A stretch of 64,000 bases of DNA from Sodiomyces alkalinus F11. Lineage: Eukaryota; Ascomycota; Sordariomycetes; Glomerellales; Plectosphaerellaceae. The notes under the pieces were generated by a model, which saw only the letters and a program-made list of their open reading frames with translations, was not told the origin of the DNA and ran no database searches. Shown here one piece after another: positions 49,118 through 62,022 of this stretch. Numbering within the stretch: the first letter of the stretch is position 1; every line of letters begins with the position of its first letter. The stretch lies in assembly GCF_003711515.1 (NCBI RefSeq), contig NW_021167081.1, positions 806,001 through 870,000 on the forward strand, read 5' to 3'. The translations under genes and the position numbers were made by a program.

Positions 49118-52100
49118 ATGACTACTGGCGTTGATTGGCCGACATGGACAGATACAAAAAATATACCGGGCTGGAGAGATGATGTGTTAGAGGCTGCATT
49201 TGGGGACGAAGAAAGGAAGGGACGAAGGAAAGAAATCGGAACGGCAGTGGAACTGGCATGGCCAGAACGGTCAGAACGGTCAGAACTGTCAGAACCGCAA
49301 CAGGGGCAGCAGGGGGAAGCCCCAGAACGACTGGCCATGTTACAGCACCACGGCCAGGCCTACCGTCAGCGGCAGGTGCAGGCACATGGACGGCATGTCA
49401 TCGGTCGGCATTCGAACCCACCCCTACGCGTACACCCACACTCTTTTCTCAGTGTCGTGTCAGAAGGGAATGATCCCCAACTGGAACACAACCGGGGGTG
49501 CCACCACCACGACCACCACCAGCGTCCTCCACTTCACAGGCTCCTACCAATGCTTCCCCCCCTTCAGACATCTTTACTCGTCATTTCTACTCCCGCTTAC
49601 ATTCGCCCGTTTGATTCTACTTCCCTCTCGACGACGACGACGACCCCAGATTTCCTAGACCTAGACCTAGACCTAGACCGTCCCACCGACGACGTCGACT
49701 TTTATCATCGCTCCCACAGCTTCCTCAACATCGATCCCTCTTCTCCCTCCGTTTCTTCTCTTCGGCCCTCCTACCCGACCGGGCGGGACGAAGACAAAAG
49801 AGGCACTGGCGACGCCAACAGGGACAGCAGCACCCGAATCAGCACCACCAGCATTGGCATCCGCATCAACCCTCCTTATACATCGCAGACTTTCTTACAC
49901 TCAGCTCGGTCTAGCGTTGTGTCCGCACCTGGCACTGCGACAGCATCGGCCGCAGCTCCCGGCTCTGCGCCATCTCTGGTCGCATCTCCATGGGCACCTT
50001 CGAGCCTGTCATCCTGGTCCGGCCATCAGTTGCTCCAAGAAACCCGCAACCGAAGGTTTCCCAAGAGCATTCGAACCGTCAGCAGCCTTAGCAACACCAG
50101 CGACGGTAGGGTAGGGAAATCCGGCATCGCGACCGCCTGGTACCCGTCCTCCATCGCCCTGGCCCCGGCCCCGGCCACGGGCCCAGCTCCGGTCGCTCGG
50201 CTGACCGCCACCGCCGCGTCCACCGATACCTCGAGGTCTATTAACACCAACGGCACGACCACCGACACGACCACCGACAGCACTCGCAACGACGACACCG
50301 CTTCGGACTCAGACTCGGAACTCATGACGATCGGCGCGAATTTGTCGGACCAGGAGTGGACCCGGAATTCCACCACGGCCTCCTTCTTCCATCTGGACGG
50401 CTCATGGCGTTACGATTCTGCTCCACCCTCGGCGACCCGCGATGACCTGCGTCCATTTACATCCATGAGCTACCATCTTCCCATGTCGGAACCGGCACGC
50501 GAAGACGATCGCAACCACCAGCCCAATGAGGTTGATGTTAACAGAAACATCATCAACAACAGCAGCAACACCCGCGCAAACGACGGTGACGTTGAAGCCG
50601 GACTGCCTCGAGACTCGTCGAACGAGCGAGACGAACCCGGTGCAACCGACGATGAATCTACAAGTCCTATACGCGACGACGCCTCGACCATTCGGGGCGA
50701 AGATACATACGGCCAGAGCACGCTGAAGGCAAGTTGGGCTAGCTGGGACACGGGGGAGCCGGCGACACCGGATGGTGTTCCGGGCCACAAGAATGCCGAC
50801 AACGGACATCCCCCCTTTCTCGGCGAATCTGCTGCCGATTCCATTTCTCTGTCGTCGGCCTCCTCGACCCTCGCAGCGGCTGCCTCCATGTACGAATCGC
50901 CCTACCCATCGCCGTCGGGATCTTCGTCGGTCTCCCCACGGGTATTACCTGCAGAGGACCTGAGCACGGGGATTGAATCCCTCGAAATAAACGCGAGCCA
51001 AGAACCGGCGAATTTGTTATCTTCGGCTCAGCAAAGGGTATGTGTACGGCTCGTCCCCAAGTCGTCTTCTTTTTTTTCCTTTTTTTTTTTTTCTTTCCTG
51101 TTCCCACTCCTTTTCCACGAAAAAATACCGGCGACTGTTTCTTTTTCTTTTCCCATTTCCTCGCCCGCGTGTGGCTTTTCCATCCAGTTTCCACTTCACC
51201 CCGCGATTTGTTTCTTCACTTTCTCCTTTATCCGTATTTGCCTTTTTTTCCCAGCCCCCAAGATATTGGATTCTACGGTCCTTGACCCTTGCGCTTTCTT
51301 ATTGCATTCCATATTGTCATCGTATGTTCACCAGCCCAAAATGCTCCCAAGTCCCCCAACAATGAGACCCTTCTTTGCCCGGTTTGGGAAACAGTGCGTT
51401 AGTGCAGTGCACGTTCACCCCGATTATGTCGTCCTTCCAATGCCAAAGCGCAAAGATCACCCAAACACCATGGATTGGATCGCCGAGGACCACTTAAACA
51501 TCCCTCTGCACTGGCCAACAAGGTCCGGACTCGGTCAAACTCCCTCCCCTCCCCCCTTGGCGATTGTTAGGCGCTCGGGCATATGGTTCGGCGAGCACAT
51601 TGGCCAATTTATTGCTATTGCCAACCAACCCCCTGCCATCCAGGCAGTTTGCCCTACCCCTTTTCCACTATGCGGCATAAGCCGGTCAGACCTGTCACTT
51701 TTTTGAGGAGACATTACTGGTCCTGCTGCACCGTTCCTCAACTTTGCACTTGCAGGTATTCCCAAAAGTCGCAATGAATGCCGCAGCATCACGCTGAATC
51801 TCGGGTCAGGATTCAATCCTCGACTTCTCCCCTTTTCCCATCCCTTTCCCCCTCTCTCCCTCTTACCCATTCCCTCTCCCATGGTTGAAAACACCCCGCC
51901 ATAGTGTTATTTGCATTTCTTATAACCCTCGTTCTGCCTGAAGAGCCCATAGAGGGGACGATCTCCTAGCTGGCCGCCAAGGGTTATGCTCCTGTCGAAA
52001 ACTGTCTCGGCATTCCCCTACGAAAAAAAGGCGGACACCGCACGCTCGCGGATTTGAGCTCTAGCCCCTCTCTCCCGCAACCCTGGCTGGGCATGCAGCT

Positions 52101-53684
52101 CCTGCAAGTGGCATCCTTGGGGCCCCTTATCCCATACACCTCACTCCTAGTTTGAGATATCCCCATTCTCTTGTCCACCTCTTGTCGCATTGATACCCCG
52201 GAAGCCATGCGTGTACTCTTTTCTTTTTCTTCTTATTTGACTCTCCTGATAAGTGTCTAATCCCCGGGCATTAGTACTTCTCCGACCTTGACCACGAGCA
52301 GTTCGCCCATCTATCCTTGCCCGACATAGAACTCGACAATCTCTCTACGACTTCCGCCCCGAGTCTGCGGTCCAAGAGGATACGCTCTTCCAGGTTTGCC
52401 CCAGGCTACTACCACGGAGACAAGTTGAAGAGGCGATCGTCGCGACGACCCTCATTTTACGCCAATCTGCCCGACAAGATCCGGCGTCAACACCTGACAA
52501 CCGAGGAGCAGATTGTTGTCGCCAGACTCCGGAGACAGCATAACTGCAGGTCGGTCTCGGCCAGCGACGCGGAACGAAGCGACACTAGCCGGCCAGGCTC
52601 CTACGTGGCCCCTTATCAGGCCCACCACGCCATGGCCGCCCTCGAGGGCCGCTCTCGGACTACCGATAATCATAATGTGCCGAGTTCCTTCTATGAAAGC
52701 TTCAGGTGGTTGGACGAGGACCAGGACCTAGATCTCAGCCTCCGACTGGACGACTACCATGCCAACCTGCAGCGAGATCTCCCACCGTCGAACAAGTCGC
52801 GCCGTCCATCTTTCCGCCGACACTTGTCCATAAACAAAATTCCATTCGGGCGGCCCCCTTTCTCTAGTAGCCGACCCGGCACGACTCACACCACAACGCC
52901 CATATCTCCGCAGCCTGCGTTTGCGAACCCCTTTACCCAGACCCCGGCGACTACACACCTGCGCCGCAAGTCACGGGCCCTGTCGTTGATTTCCCCTAAG
53001 CATAGCCCGCAGGAGAGTATTTCCGGTTTCGATCCCGCTGCCGCCCATTACCAGGACCCGGAAGCTCGGTTGAAGCTAAAACTGTACCTCGCGTCGCCCC
53101 AAAAGTTCGACGAAGCTCTTCAATTCGGATTCCCCGCCGCAGACAACGCAACTGCCGCACGGTCTTCCAAGGACGAGGGGCCGAGAAATCATCCCGCAAC
53201 AGAACGGTCTTCTGCGTCGGACGAGCGGGACAAGGGGTGCACCTTTCTGGCCGACGACCGTTCGTCCGTCTGCAGCGACGACGGGTCGGTGGGAGACCCG
53301 GAATCGCCCAAGACGCCTCAGATCTCGGAACAGGTGCTGGGTCGCCCGCTTCGAGTGCACACGGACCTGAAGGGTCTGTCGAAACCGTCCATCGACTGCG
53401 GCAGCGCCTCTAGGGAGATGACGCTGCGCATGACGTTGACGAGGCCCGACCTCCGGGCGAACGAGGAGCAGATCTACGGTTGGCAGAAAGACAACAGCAA
53501 AGATGCCCAGCCCGGCCGGAACTCCCCGACCAGGTTATTACGCGACGAGCACAACGCGGTGCCGTCCGATGCTTCCAAGGACGGCATTGAGAAGCAGCTG
53601 GCCGCTATGGATGCGTGGGATACCCAGGGAAGCGAGTCGGGGGTGATGAAGCGCTTCTGGAACAGGGTGAGGCGCGTTCAGTAA
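49118..53684 (+). CDS. Mucin-like Ser/Thr-rich conserved fungal protein (two-exon model)
   Basis: Model: exon 49118-51037 and exon 52302-53684. The junction SSAQQR|FAHLSLPDIE keeps the frame with a GTATGT donor and a CAG acceptor, but the intron would be 1264 bp. The second exon has the recognisable core: RPSFYANLPDKIRRQHLTTEEQ, PSSFYESFRWLDEDQDLDLSLRLDDY, YQDPEARLKLKLYLASPQKFDEALQFGFP, and REMTLRMTLTRPDLRANEEQIYGWQ, blocks I associate with fungal proteins often labelled mucin-like. The first exon is Ser/Thr/Asp-rich and disordered; its first ~150 codons, rich in His and short repeats, may be non-coding. No signal peptide is seen, so the mucin label is compositional only. Alternatively, the second exon belongs to a separate gene whose promoter is the putative intron. 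Confidence 0.62.
51038..52301 (+). other. putative long intron or internal promoter of the mucin-like gene
   Basis: 1264 bp, strongly pyrimidine-rich at 51065-51260 (T and C runs), then mixed sequence. It begins GTATGT and ends GAGCAG. It is far longer than the other introns in the window, except that of the Ipa1-like gene. CT-rich stretches are also typical of fungal promoters. Confidence 0.45.
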
Positions 53685-55420
53685 AACCGGGGATGGGATC
53701 TAACGGGGCGACCATATCTGTCGACACCTCATGAGGGTCAACAATTCATCTCACATCCTATATGGCGTTTTATATCATGAATCTCTCATCGTCACAGCGA
53801 ACTTTAGCGTCACGACATGATTACTCTCACTTTCTTTTGCACTATATTTATTGTATTATATCGATCTATATATCATTCTCCTTTCCGCCTTTTTTTTTTT
53901 TNNNNNNNNNNNNNNNNNNNNNNNNNNNNNNNNNNNNNNNNNNNNNNNNNNNNNNNNNNNNNNNNNNNNNNNNNNNNNNNNNNNNNNNNNNNNNNNNNNN
54001 NNNNNNNNNNNNNNNNNNNNNNNNNNNNNNNNNNNNNNNNNNNNNNNNNNNNNNNNNNNNNNNNNNNNNNNNNNNNNNNNNNNNNNNNNNNNNNNNNNNN
54101 NGGGGGGGAATGAATAGTCGGGCTTGTATTGAAGTTCGCCCACTTGATGGCTGAAACATGCAGATATAGTGTAAATCATTACATCAGGATTTGGATCATC
54201 CCACCCCGCCACGGATTCCTCCTGGCCCTACGCTTAGTCCTTTGCGAGCAGAAGCCCGTTATTTACCAGACCGTGAACGTTTTCAAGGGTTTGTCAAGCA
54301 GGCGTCTCGCGAGTGTGGTGGGGTCAAAGTCGAGTTCTGAGATATCGATGATGAATATACTGAGAAATGTAGGAAAATGTAGGGAACGCCGTTTCTCCGG
54401 TGGAATCTTGGGGCAAAGCAAGCTGCTCTGTCCAATCCAGGGCCTAGTTGACTCAACTGAGACACAATAAAGTGCAAAGGAAACAAAACAAGAAAAGAAA
54501 ATACGCATAGAGTGGTCGATCTCGTGCCAGTACACGTACGTCATGCCGGTAAATAACCCATGTCGTCTTGCCGAGTTTTGACAGCGGACCTCTGCCACTC
54601 TTCGCCTCTGCCCATCTCGATGTTTGACTGTTAAGAAACGAGCCTTGCGTGCTATGTATGTTGTTCCGTGTCTTATCCGACCATGCACCATCTTTGCAAG
54701 ACACATGGGGGGAATTACAGGGTAACTGGACCATTGGCTCAGACAGACAGAAGCAATGTCTTGGTCTTACCGGAGAGTATGCGGTAGTCTGACCGCCCCC
54801 TTATACCCCCCGCTCCATCTTTACCGAAGAGAGAGCGGCACGATATTCAAGTACGCCGGCGGTGTGCGCGCTTCCTACCCAGAAAATCACGACCTCCGAC
54901 CTCGCCGGCCCAATAGTCCCTACCTTATGGTCTTCCCCGAATCATTGTGTTTCTGTCTTGAAGGGCCTTTACATTGGCGTGGAATATTCAAGTCATGTCA
55001 GTCAAACGAGAAAAACAAAGTCCGACGGCGGGTGTCTTGGTGCGATTCTATGTGTGTACATATCCTTGTGGCGCCGTTATGTGATGTTGATTCTTACCAG
55101 GTACGAATGAAGTGGTGATCAAGGCATGATAGGGATTTACTTTGGTCGTGTACGAAGTACTTCGGACTTTTGAGTCCTTCGGCTGACTCATCGAGGACCA
55201 GCGGGGTGTGGCGTCTGCAATGGTATCACGTGACTTCGCGTTCAGCGGTTTCGCATTCGATAGACGACCGTCACGGGTCGAGATTTTTTCCACTGGTCTT
55301 TGGGATGCGGGTTGTGAACAGTGCCGCATCACAACAGCACACCGACAGGACGACCGATAGTCCGAGTCGCAAGGGTAAGCCCCTGCTTTATAGGGCGACC
55401 ACTACTTTCTCACCATCATC
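53685..55420. other. intergenic region containing an assembly gap
   Basis: About 1.7 kb between the mucin-like gene and CYT-4. No gene recognised on either side of the gap. Confidence 0.45.
53902..54101. other. Assembly gap of exactly 200 N
   Basis: Unknown bases, preceded by a T homopolymer (12 or more) and followed by G7. The round number suggests a placeholder rather than a measured gap. Confidence 0.99.
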
Positions 55421-58400
55421 ATGCTTCGGACTGCCCGGAATTCGTACATATGTTGGAGATGTCTCGCCGCAGGCACTGATGCCGCCATCCCCGCCAAGGC
55501 CCTCCGGTCCCGACGGCGACCTTGTACTCTGCCGGGCACGAGTGGTCTTCTCTCCGACAGTCGACGTGTAGGTGTTCACCGACGTCTAACCTGTACACCT
55601 ACTTAAGTGTTATACGCAAGATATTGAAGCTGACCTTTACCCCCTAACGCTTGCACCTTAGGCCTTCTCTACCACAAATACCCACGCTGCTCGATCTCAA
55701 CAAAGTCAAACCCCTGTCGACTCCAACTCAACATCGACAATACGCGATGACCCCCTGGATGAAAGCCAGCGTCTCAATATCCGAGATAGGCTGAGACTTT
55801 GGGAGAAGGAAAACCCTCTACCGGCTGAAGAGGTACTACAGGACATTTCGGCCGGCCAGTCCTGGGGCAACTTCTTAACCCGCTCCCAGACGGCACGCAC
55901 CTTCACAGATGAGCCACACGGCCAACAATCCAATCCCGACCTGTTCGATGGGGATGTACTCTCGGACCTGCGAGGGCAGACTTCGAGTATATTAGCTGGA
56001 GATTTGATTGAAACGAGGTATGTTGGCGACCCTATTTCCATCCAGTGTGGCGTGTGTGATAGTCGCCAACTCGGAATCCCCCTGCTCACCACACCACTCA
56101 GGTTCGATGGAAGCCGTCTTCCCGTCCTGGGGATCTGTCTCGGGAGGCATCACGGCATCCACTACTTCTATATGGCCACCGGCGAGCTGCTCCCCTACCA
56201 AAGCCTTACGTCTGTTTTCACCGTCAATAACTACGTCGACCCGGCCCAGCTCCAGCCCCTCGTCGATATCCTCCCCGCCGAACCGTTCACCAAGCCGCGA
56301 AATGTTCTTCAGCACGTCCAGACGCCTCAAGCCCTCGAAGCTGCTTCCGAGCTTCAGGAACTACTCACCAAATTCTACGCCGACGCAGTGACTTTCTATC
56401 AGTCCGCTCTCAAATTCATCGAACGCGCCAGCGAGCAAGTCGCCGACCCGACAAAGGTCAAGTACATGAGCCTCGAGGAGCTTGCCGAGCGCATCCTTCC
56501 CGCCTTCCTGAAATCCGGTGGCAAGTTCTCGCCCCATAACCTCTACGCCGTACACCTCGCGCTCCAACGAGATGGCTGGGGGTTCCGTCCCCTGAACGTG
56601 AGGTGGCACAGGCGCAACTACATCTACGAAGTGCGCCCCTCTCAAGACAAGCGCATTCTGGAGAAGGTCGAGGAGAGGGTACGGAAGCTCATTGATGCGG
56701 CCTATCTGCGCCCGTCGTCAGCCCAATTCGAATCGCTCTGGGAACAAAACAACCTCGGCCGCTTCATCAAAAGGGCGCGCAAGGCCATCCAGGCCAATCG
56801 GGCTACCAGGCCCTGGACACCTCACGGAATGATTGGTCCAGGGGACGCCTTGCTCGGGGATTTGCCGCAGTGGGAAGAGGCCGACTTGGAATACATCCGC
56901 TTCATGGAACTCTGGGCGTGCCATCGGGTCGTTCCCAAGTCGTCCCAAGTCGATAGCCTAGCTTCCACCATCCTGCGGTTAACCCAGATGTATAAAGAAT
57001 CAGACTGGGTTGCGCACTGGACTGGTGTCACTTTTCTCCAGGAGATCGGCTGGATACCGCCCTGGGACATACCTGCGCGCTATGGCTACCGCTTCCCCGA
57101 CGTCGAGATTACCCGGGATGGTCGCCTGCAACGCCCTCCCATTGATATTGAGAAGTCTTTGCGCCCAGACATCGCCGAAGGCGCTAGAAGAGACTGGGGC
57201 GACGACGCCAAAATCTTCTGTGTGGATTCGGAGCAGACGGCCGATGTCGACGACGGCTTCTCTCTGGAACGGACTGACTCGGCTGGTGAGTACTGGATAC
57301 ATGTCCATATCGCAGACCCAGCCTCACGCATCGACCCGATGTCGCCGCTCGCGCACCAGCTTCAAACCCTTCCTTCCAGTCTCTACCTGGCCGGGTATTC
57401 GGAGACCATGCTTCCTCCAGAGCTTGAACAAGCCTTCTCTCTGGACCCCGAGAAGCCTACCCTGACGTTCAGCGCGAAAGTCAATGAAGATGGACAACTC
57501 CTGGATTACAAAATTGAACCGGGCATCGCTCGGAACGTCGTCCACATGACCAAGGAGGGCCTGTCGAGCGTCCTTCCCGCGCAGGGACAGGACCTTGGTC
57601 TGGAGGATGACGGCCACTTCTTCGCAGTAGGAAAAGAGCCTGGGATGCCTCCACCCATCAAGCAGATTGCCCAGGCAGAGGATCTTACACAAAAAGACAA
57701 AGACGACCTGCTTCTTTTGGACCGTTTGGGAGAGGCTCTCAGGTCCCGCCGCCGGGAGAAGGGCCAGCTACCGCCAATGGAGGCGAGGCTGCCTTCGCCG
57801 ACTGTGTCCTTCCATGGCATCTCGGAGAAGAGGCATCCGACGGATATGAACGCTTCTCGAGCTTGGAGCGGAGATCCGTTTATCAAGTTTGGGCGGTCAC
57901 CCTACGGCCGGTCAGAGCAGCTCGTCGAGGCGCTGATGCACACAGCTGGCGAGATTGCCGCCAAGTGGTGTCAGTCTCGCAACATCGCCGTGCCGTACAG
58001 CACGCAGCCGGAAGCGGTGCGTAACGCCTCGCAGCTCGAGAAACTACGCGCCGAGGTAGCCGACCCTCTCACAGCCGCCGGGAAGCCCTACCCGCAGTCC
58101 GTCCGCCAGGAATTGTTCACCCTCATCGGAACGTCCGAACTTTCCGCCACCCCGGGGCCCTTCTACTCCACCGGCCTGGACGCGTACACCAAGTCGTCCA
58201 GCCCGCTCCGCCGCTACACCGACCTCATGGTCCACTGGCAGATCCACGCCGCCCTGGCCCAAGAGCGGCAGACGGGCTCCTCCCTCGCCGGCACCGACTG
58301 CGCCGAGGCCCGCTTCCTCCCCTGGACGCGCACGACCCTTGCGCCCTTGCTCCCCGCCCTGCAGGCCCGCCTGCGCCAGATCCGCGAAGTCGACAACCGC

Positions 58401-58739
58401 GACGGGCCCTCGCAGTGGATCTTCCAGGCCCTGCTGCGCGCGTGGCGCTTCGGCGAGGCGCCTCTGCCGCGCACCTTCTCCCTCGAGGTTGACGATGTGG
58501 TTGCCACCGGGATCCGGGGCCGGCTGCGCGATTTTCACGAGTTGCCGGCCACGCTGCCGCTGACGCGGATGGGACTGGGTGCTAGGCTGGCTGATGCGGC
58601 CGTGGGCGACGTCCTCGAGGTGGAGATTGCGGATGTTAATGTTGTCACTATGGAGATTGAGGTGCAGTCACCGAAGGCCCCAGACGCCGAGGAAAGGGTC
58701 GACGAAGACGTGAGGAGGGTCGAGGACGAGGCGGCGTGA
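55421..58739 (+). CDS. cyt-4: Mitochondrial RNase II-family protein CYT-4 (DSS1-like)
   Basis: Two exons, 55421-55567 and 55662-58739, give 1074 aa. The 94-bp intron has a GTAGGT donor and a CTAAC branch site, and the frame is continuous (DSRR|AFSTTN). The N-terminus (MLRTARNSYICWRCLAA, Arg-rich, no acids before the 20th residue) is a mitochondrial presequence of the CWRC type common in fungi. The RNB active-site motif, D-x5-D-x-D-D, is intact in CVDSEQTADVDDGFS at about residue 570. It is followed by YWIHVHIADPASRI, the YSTGLDAYTKSSSPLRRYTDLMVH motif (RNB-arginine region) and a C-terminal S1-like segment. Family knowledge: CYT-4/Dss1 degrades and processes mitochondrial RNA, with the Suv3 helicase in yeast. 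The gene is convergent with SEC10. Confidence 0.93.
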
Positions 58740-59227
58740 TGTGTGGACGAACTTGAAAAGAACAGTTCCAACTGTATTTTATAATGTACGATACGTAGGA
58801 TTACCATGTCAAGGTGAGACAGGGACGAATATATATAGAGAGAGAGAGAGGCTTGCTGTAAGATTGAGGGTGGGATTTGCTTGGACAAACACAATCACCC
58901 GTCGGGATACACAGAAAATAGAGCACATGCATATCATTTCCGTTCTCTGCTGCCTTCTCAACTTGGCGTGGATACATATGTATCCGTGTATGCGTGCAAC
59001 TCTCGGCTTCAACCCCTTTTCTGGTTTGCCCATACAAGACAGAAACGTGGTATCATGAACTCGCCGCCAAAACCACATCTCCCACCGTAGAGGTAATACC
59101 ACTACACGAGCTCCTATCAGATTGAATTGGGCAGCCCTTCTTAAACCAAGTCTCTCTCTCCCTCTTATTCCCCTTCCTCCATCGCAATGCCCGTCCTTCT
59201 TCCTCTTCAACCCTCATGTGACTCCGC

Positions 59228-62022
59228 TCATAACGCAGCTAGAACGCCCTGGATTCCCGGTGAGCTAGCATCGTCCCGCCTCTGCACGAAGGCCCGGAAG
59301 TCGGCCTTGGTCAGTTTCCGGCCCAGGCCGGCAGAGGCGGACGGAGCGGCGGCGGGAAGCGTACGAGCCTTCTCCCGCAGGGCCTCAGGTCCGACGATGA
59401 AGAGGGAGCCGACCTCCGTGAGGAGCTCGACCGAAGTCTCGACCTCGCGGGTCAGCGGCCCGAAGTCCTTGAGGCTGGCGACATACTTGGAGATGTCCTG
59501 GGTGACCATGAGGCCGCCGGTGGCGTTGACCTGGAACTTCTTGAAGTGCTCGAAAAGCAGGAGGAGGACGGCGAGGGCGAGCTCGGACGCAAAAACTTCC
59601 AGGTTGGGCCCGTCGAGGACCTGGGCGACGAGGTGGGAGGCGCGGGCGAGGAAGGTGCTGACCTGCAGGCAGGTGGCGGTCTGGAGGGTGTCGAGCTCGG
59701 CGTCGCGGGGGCGGAAGTCGAGCTTCTTCTGGTGGGAGGCGAGGCAGCGGGCGACCCAGTTGGTGAGGACGTCGGCGGCGCTCTTCATGACGCCGTTGAT
59801 CTTGCGCTCGATGTCGTCCATGGCCGTCTGGGTCTTCGCGGACATGCTGCGGCGCACGGTGGTGTTGGGCTCGGCGAGCTTGATGAGCACGGTGGTGATG
59901 AAGCGTTCCATGATGGCGGCGATGGTCACGGCTGAGCGCACCGAGGGGAGGAAGCTCAGGTCGGGTTCCGTCTTGGAATGTTCCAGGGACGTCGACTGGT
60001 CGAGCACGGCGTCGAGCCCCGTCTCGATGTAGACTTGGTCCATGGTGGCCAGGAGGAGGTGGAGCAGCACGTTCACGTCCTTGGGCGTCTCGACCGGCGA
60101 GCCCAGCTCCAGGGTCCGTCGGACGCTTTCCGCCAGCCACTTCATCATGCGCTTCGCGTTCTGCACGCTGAGCTGGCCGTCTTCCTCGGTCACCTCGACG
60201 TCGTGCTTGTTGTCGCGGTTGTCCTGCAGTCCGGCCACGCGGAGCATCATGGCTTTCTGCGTCGGGGTCAGCTCGGACGAGTTCAGTCGCTCCAGGTAGG
60301 CGTCCTTGGCCGAGGACAGGAGCTGGGTGCTCTGCTGCGCGAGCGAGGCCATGAAGCCCGTCGGTGCCTTTTTCCGCTTGGCGTGGTAGGCGGTGAACTT
60401 GAACAGAAGGGAGTTGTACATTTCTTCCAAGCTCTTCTTCTCCCTGTCGATGTATGAATTGCCGACGAGGTAAGGCACAAACAGCTCCTCCATCTGCTGA
60501 TCCAGGGTCTGGGAGATTTGCGAAGATGCCGGTTCCGGGTACTCGGTCAGGCCGTGCGACTTGAGGTCCTCCACCAGCGCACTGATGTAGGCTCTGGATG
60601 AGTGGAGGGACCGCAGGAAGGCGAGGGACGAAACGGTGTTGGCCTTTTCTAGCACTAGTTCCAGCCGCTGCTGGATGGACTGCTGGAATACTCTCTGGAT
60701 GAACTTGATTAGGACCGTCTCGTAATACGGGAACGCCCTCTTGATGATGAACGACTCCTCCTGCATGACGATCTTGACCTCGTCGACCAAAGACTGCAGG
60801 CTGGGCTCCACGCCTGGAGGGTCCGAATCCGGGTCGGCGAGCTGTTCCCATACTTCGTTGTCGGTCGTGACCTCGTCGTGGATGAGCTGGTCCCGGTCGA
60901 TGAAAAACTGGTGCTGGTTGACGAAGATGGCGATGACGCTGGCACCCCCGTTGAAGTCCTGGAGAACTTTGGCGCACTCCCTCATGTCGTCCAGGTTTTG
61001 ACGCCGATAGCTGTTGTTGAACTGCTGCAACAGCTCCTGCTCCAGACCCTCGCTGAACTTCTCGATCACCTCTCGCGTATTATGATGTGTCCGGTGGTTC
61101 GTCTCCGTCGAGCCGTTGCTGAGGCCGTTCGCTCGAGCGGTCTTGGTCTCGGCCCAAGAGGGCGTGTCCAACCGCTGACTGATTCGCATCAGCTGGCGGG
61201 AGATGACGGCACACCGGACCTTGTTCTCTGCTCCGCCTTGTCGTTGTATCTCTTCCAGGGATGTCAGTCGCCCCGTCTCGCTGACTTCTGTCCAGCACTG
61301 AATCAAGAAGCTGGCGTCCTGCGCCCGTCTTCTCTTCTTGTCGAGCTCTTCCAGCATTTCTCCTATTTGGACCGCCACGTTTGCGCCGCCGGTGCCATTG
61401 TGCCCCCCGATTCGGTCCGCGTTGTCGCCAGGGTTGTTCAGCGATAGATCCAACGCCTCGAAGGACTGCATGGACTGGTCGAGCTTGTGACCCAAAGTTT
61501 CGAGGGTTTGGTCATGTTGTATCTCGGCTCGTCGAACGTTGGAGAGTAGCTCGGATTCTTTTTCTTGTAATTCTTCGGACAAGGTAGCGAGTTGGGCCAG
61601 CGCATCTAGTGAAAAAAAAAAAAAAAAAAAAAGTTGGCAACTCTGGTCAGATTTGTTTCTTTCCTTCTTGACTCTTTCACGTTTCCCTCATCCCTCTTTC
61701 CTTGCTGACGTATCTCTTTCGCTCAGGGTGGGGGGTTCTCGTTCTCTTGGGGTTCCTTACTCTCAAATGTACGGATGAGCGGCTTTGGGTCGAATGCTGG
61801 TTGGGACTGTCCAGACCGGCGGCTTGCAGGGATAGCAGTCTCGGTAAGCGTGTCGATGAAATCACGGACTATAAAGTCCTTGCTGGAAAAGTCATCAAAG
61901 GTAAAGCTGGGTCCCTTGGGAAATATAGAGGCGGTTCCGGGGGTAGCACCGGCTGCGGCAGCAGCTCCAGCCCCAGTCCCAGCCCCAGTCCCAGCCCCAG
62001 TCCCAGCCCCAGTCCGATCCAT
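59228..62022 (-). CDS. SEC10: Exocyst complex component Sec10
   Basis: Two exons, 62022-61761 and 61605-59228, total 2640 nt (879 aa). The 155-bp intron has a GTAAGG donor, and its 3' end is a long T tract just before CTAG. The join reads IRTFE|NALAQLATLSEELQEKE. The protein opens with a Gly/Ala/Thr repeat (about residues 4-25), then SFTFDDFSSKDFIVRDFIDTL, a conserved Sec10 start. The rest is alpha-helical with family blocks DASFLIQCWTEV, FVNQHQFFIDRDQL, ESFIIKRAFPYYETVLIKFIQRVFQQSIQQRLE and QDISKYVASLKDFG. Family knowledge: Sec10 pairs with Sec15 in the eight-subunit exocyst that tethers secretory vesicles at hyphal tips. The gene diverges from NUS1 with about 1.1 kb between starts. Confidence 0.94.
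61967..62015. repeat. CCCAGCCCCAGT 12-bp tandem repeat in the SEC10 N-terminus
   Basis: About four 12-bp units directly after the SEC10 start codon, translated as a repeating Gly-Thr-Gly-Ala unit. Confidence 0.85.

Noticed and set aside
59385..60977. 530-codon open frame on the SEC10 strand in another frame
   Set aside because: It is a high-GC shadow of SEC10: Arg/Pro/His-rich, no family resemblance, and fully explained by third-position GC bias.
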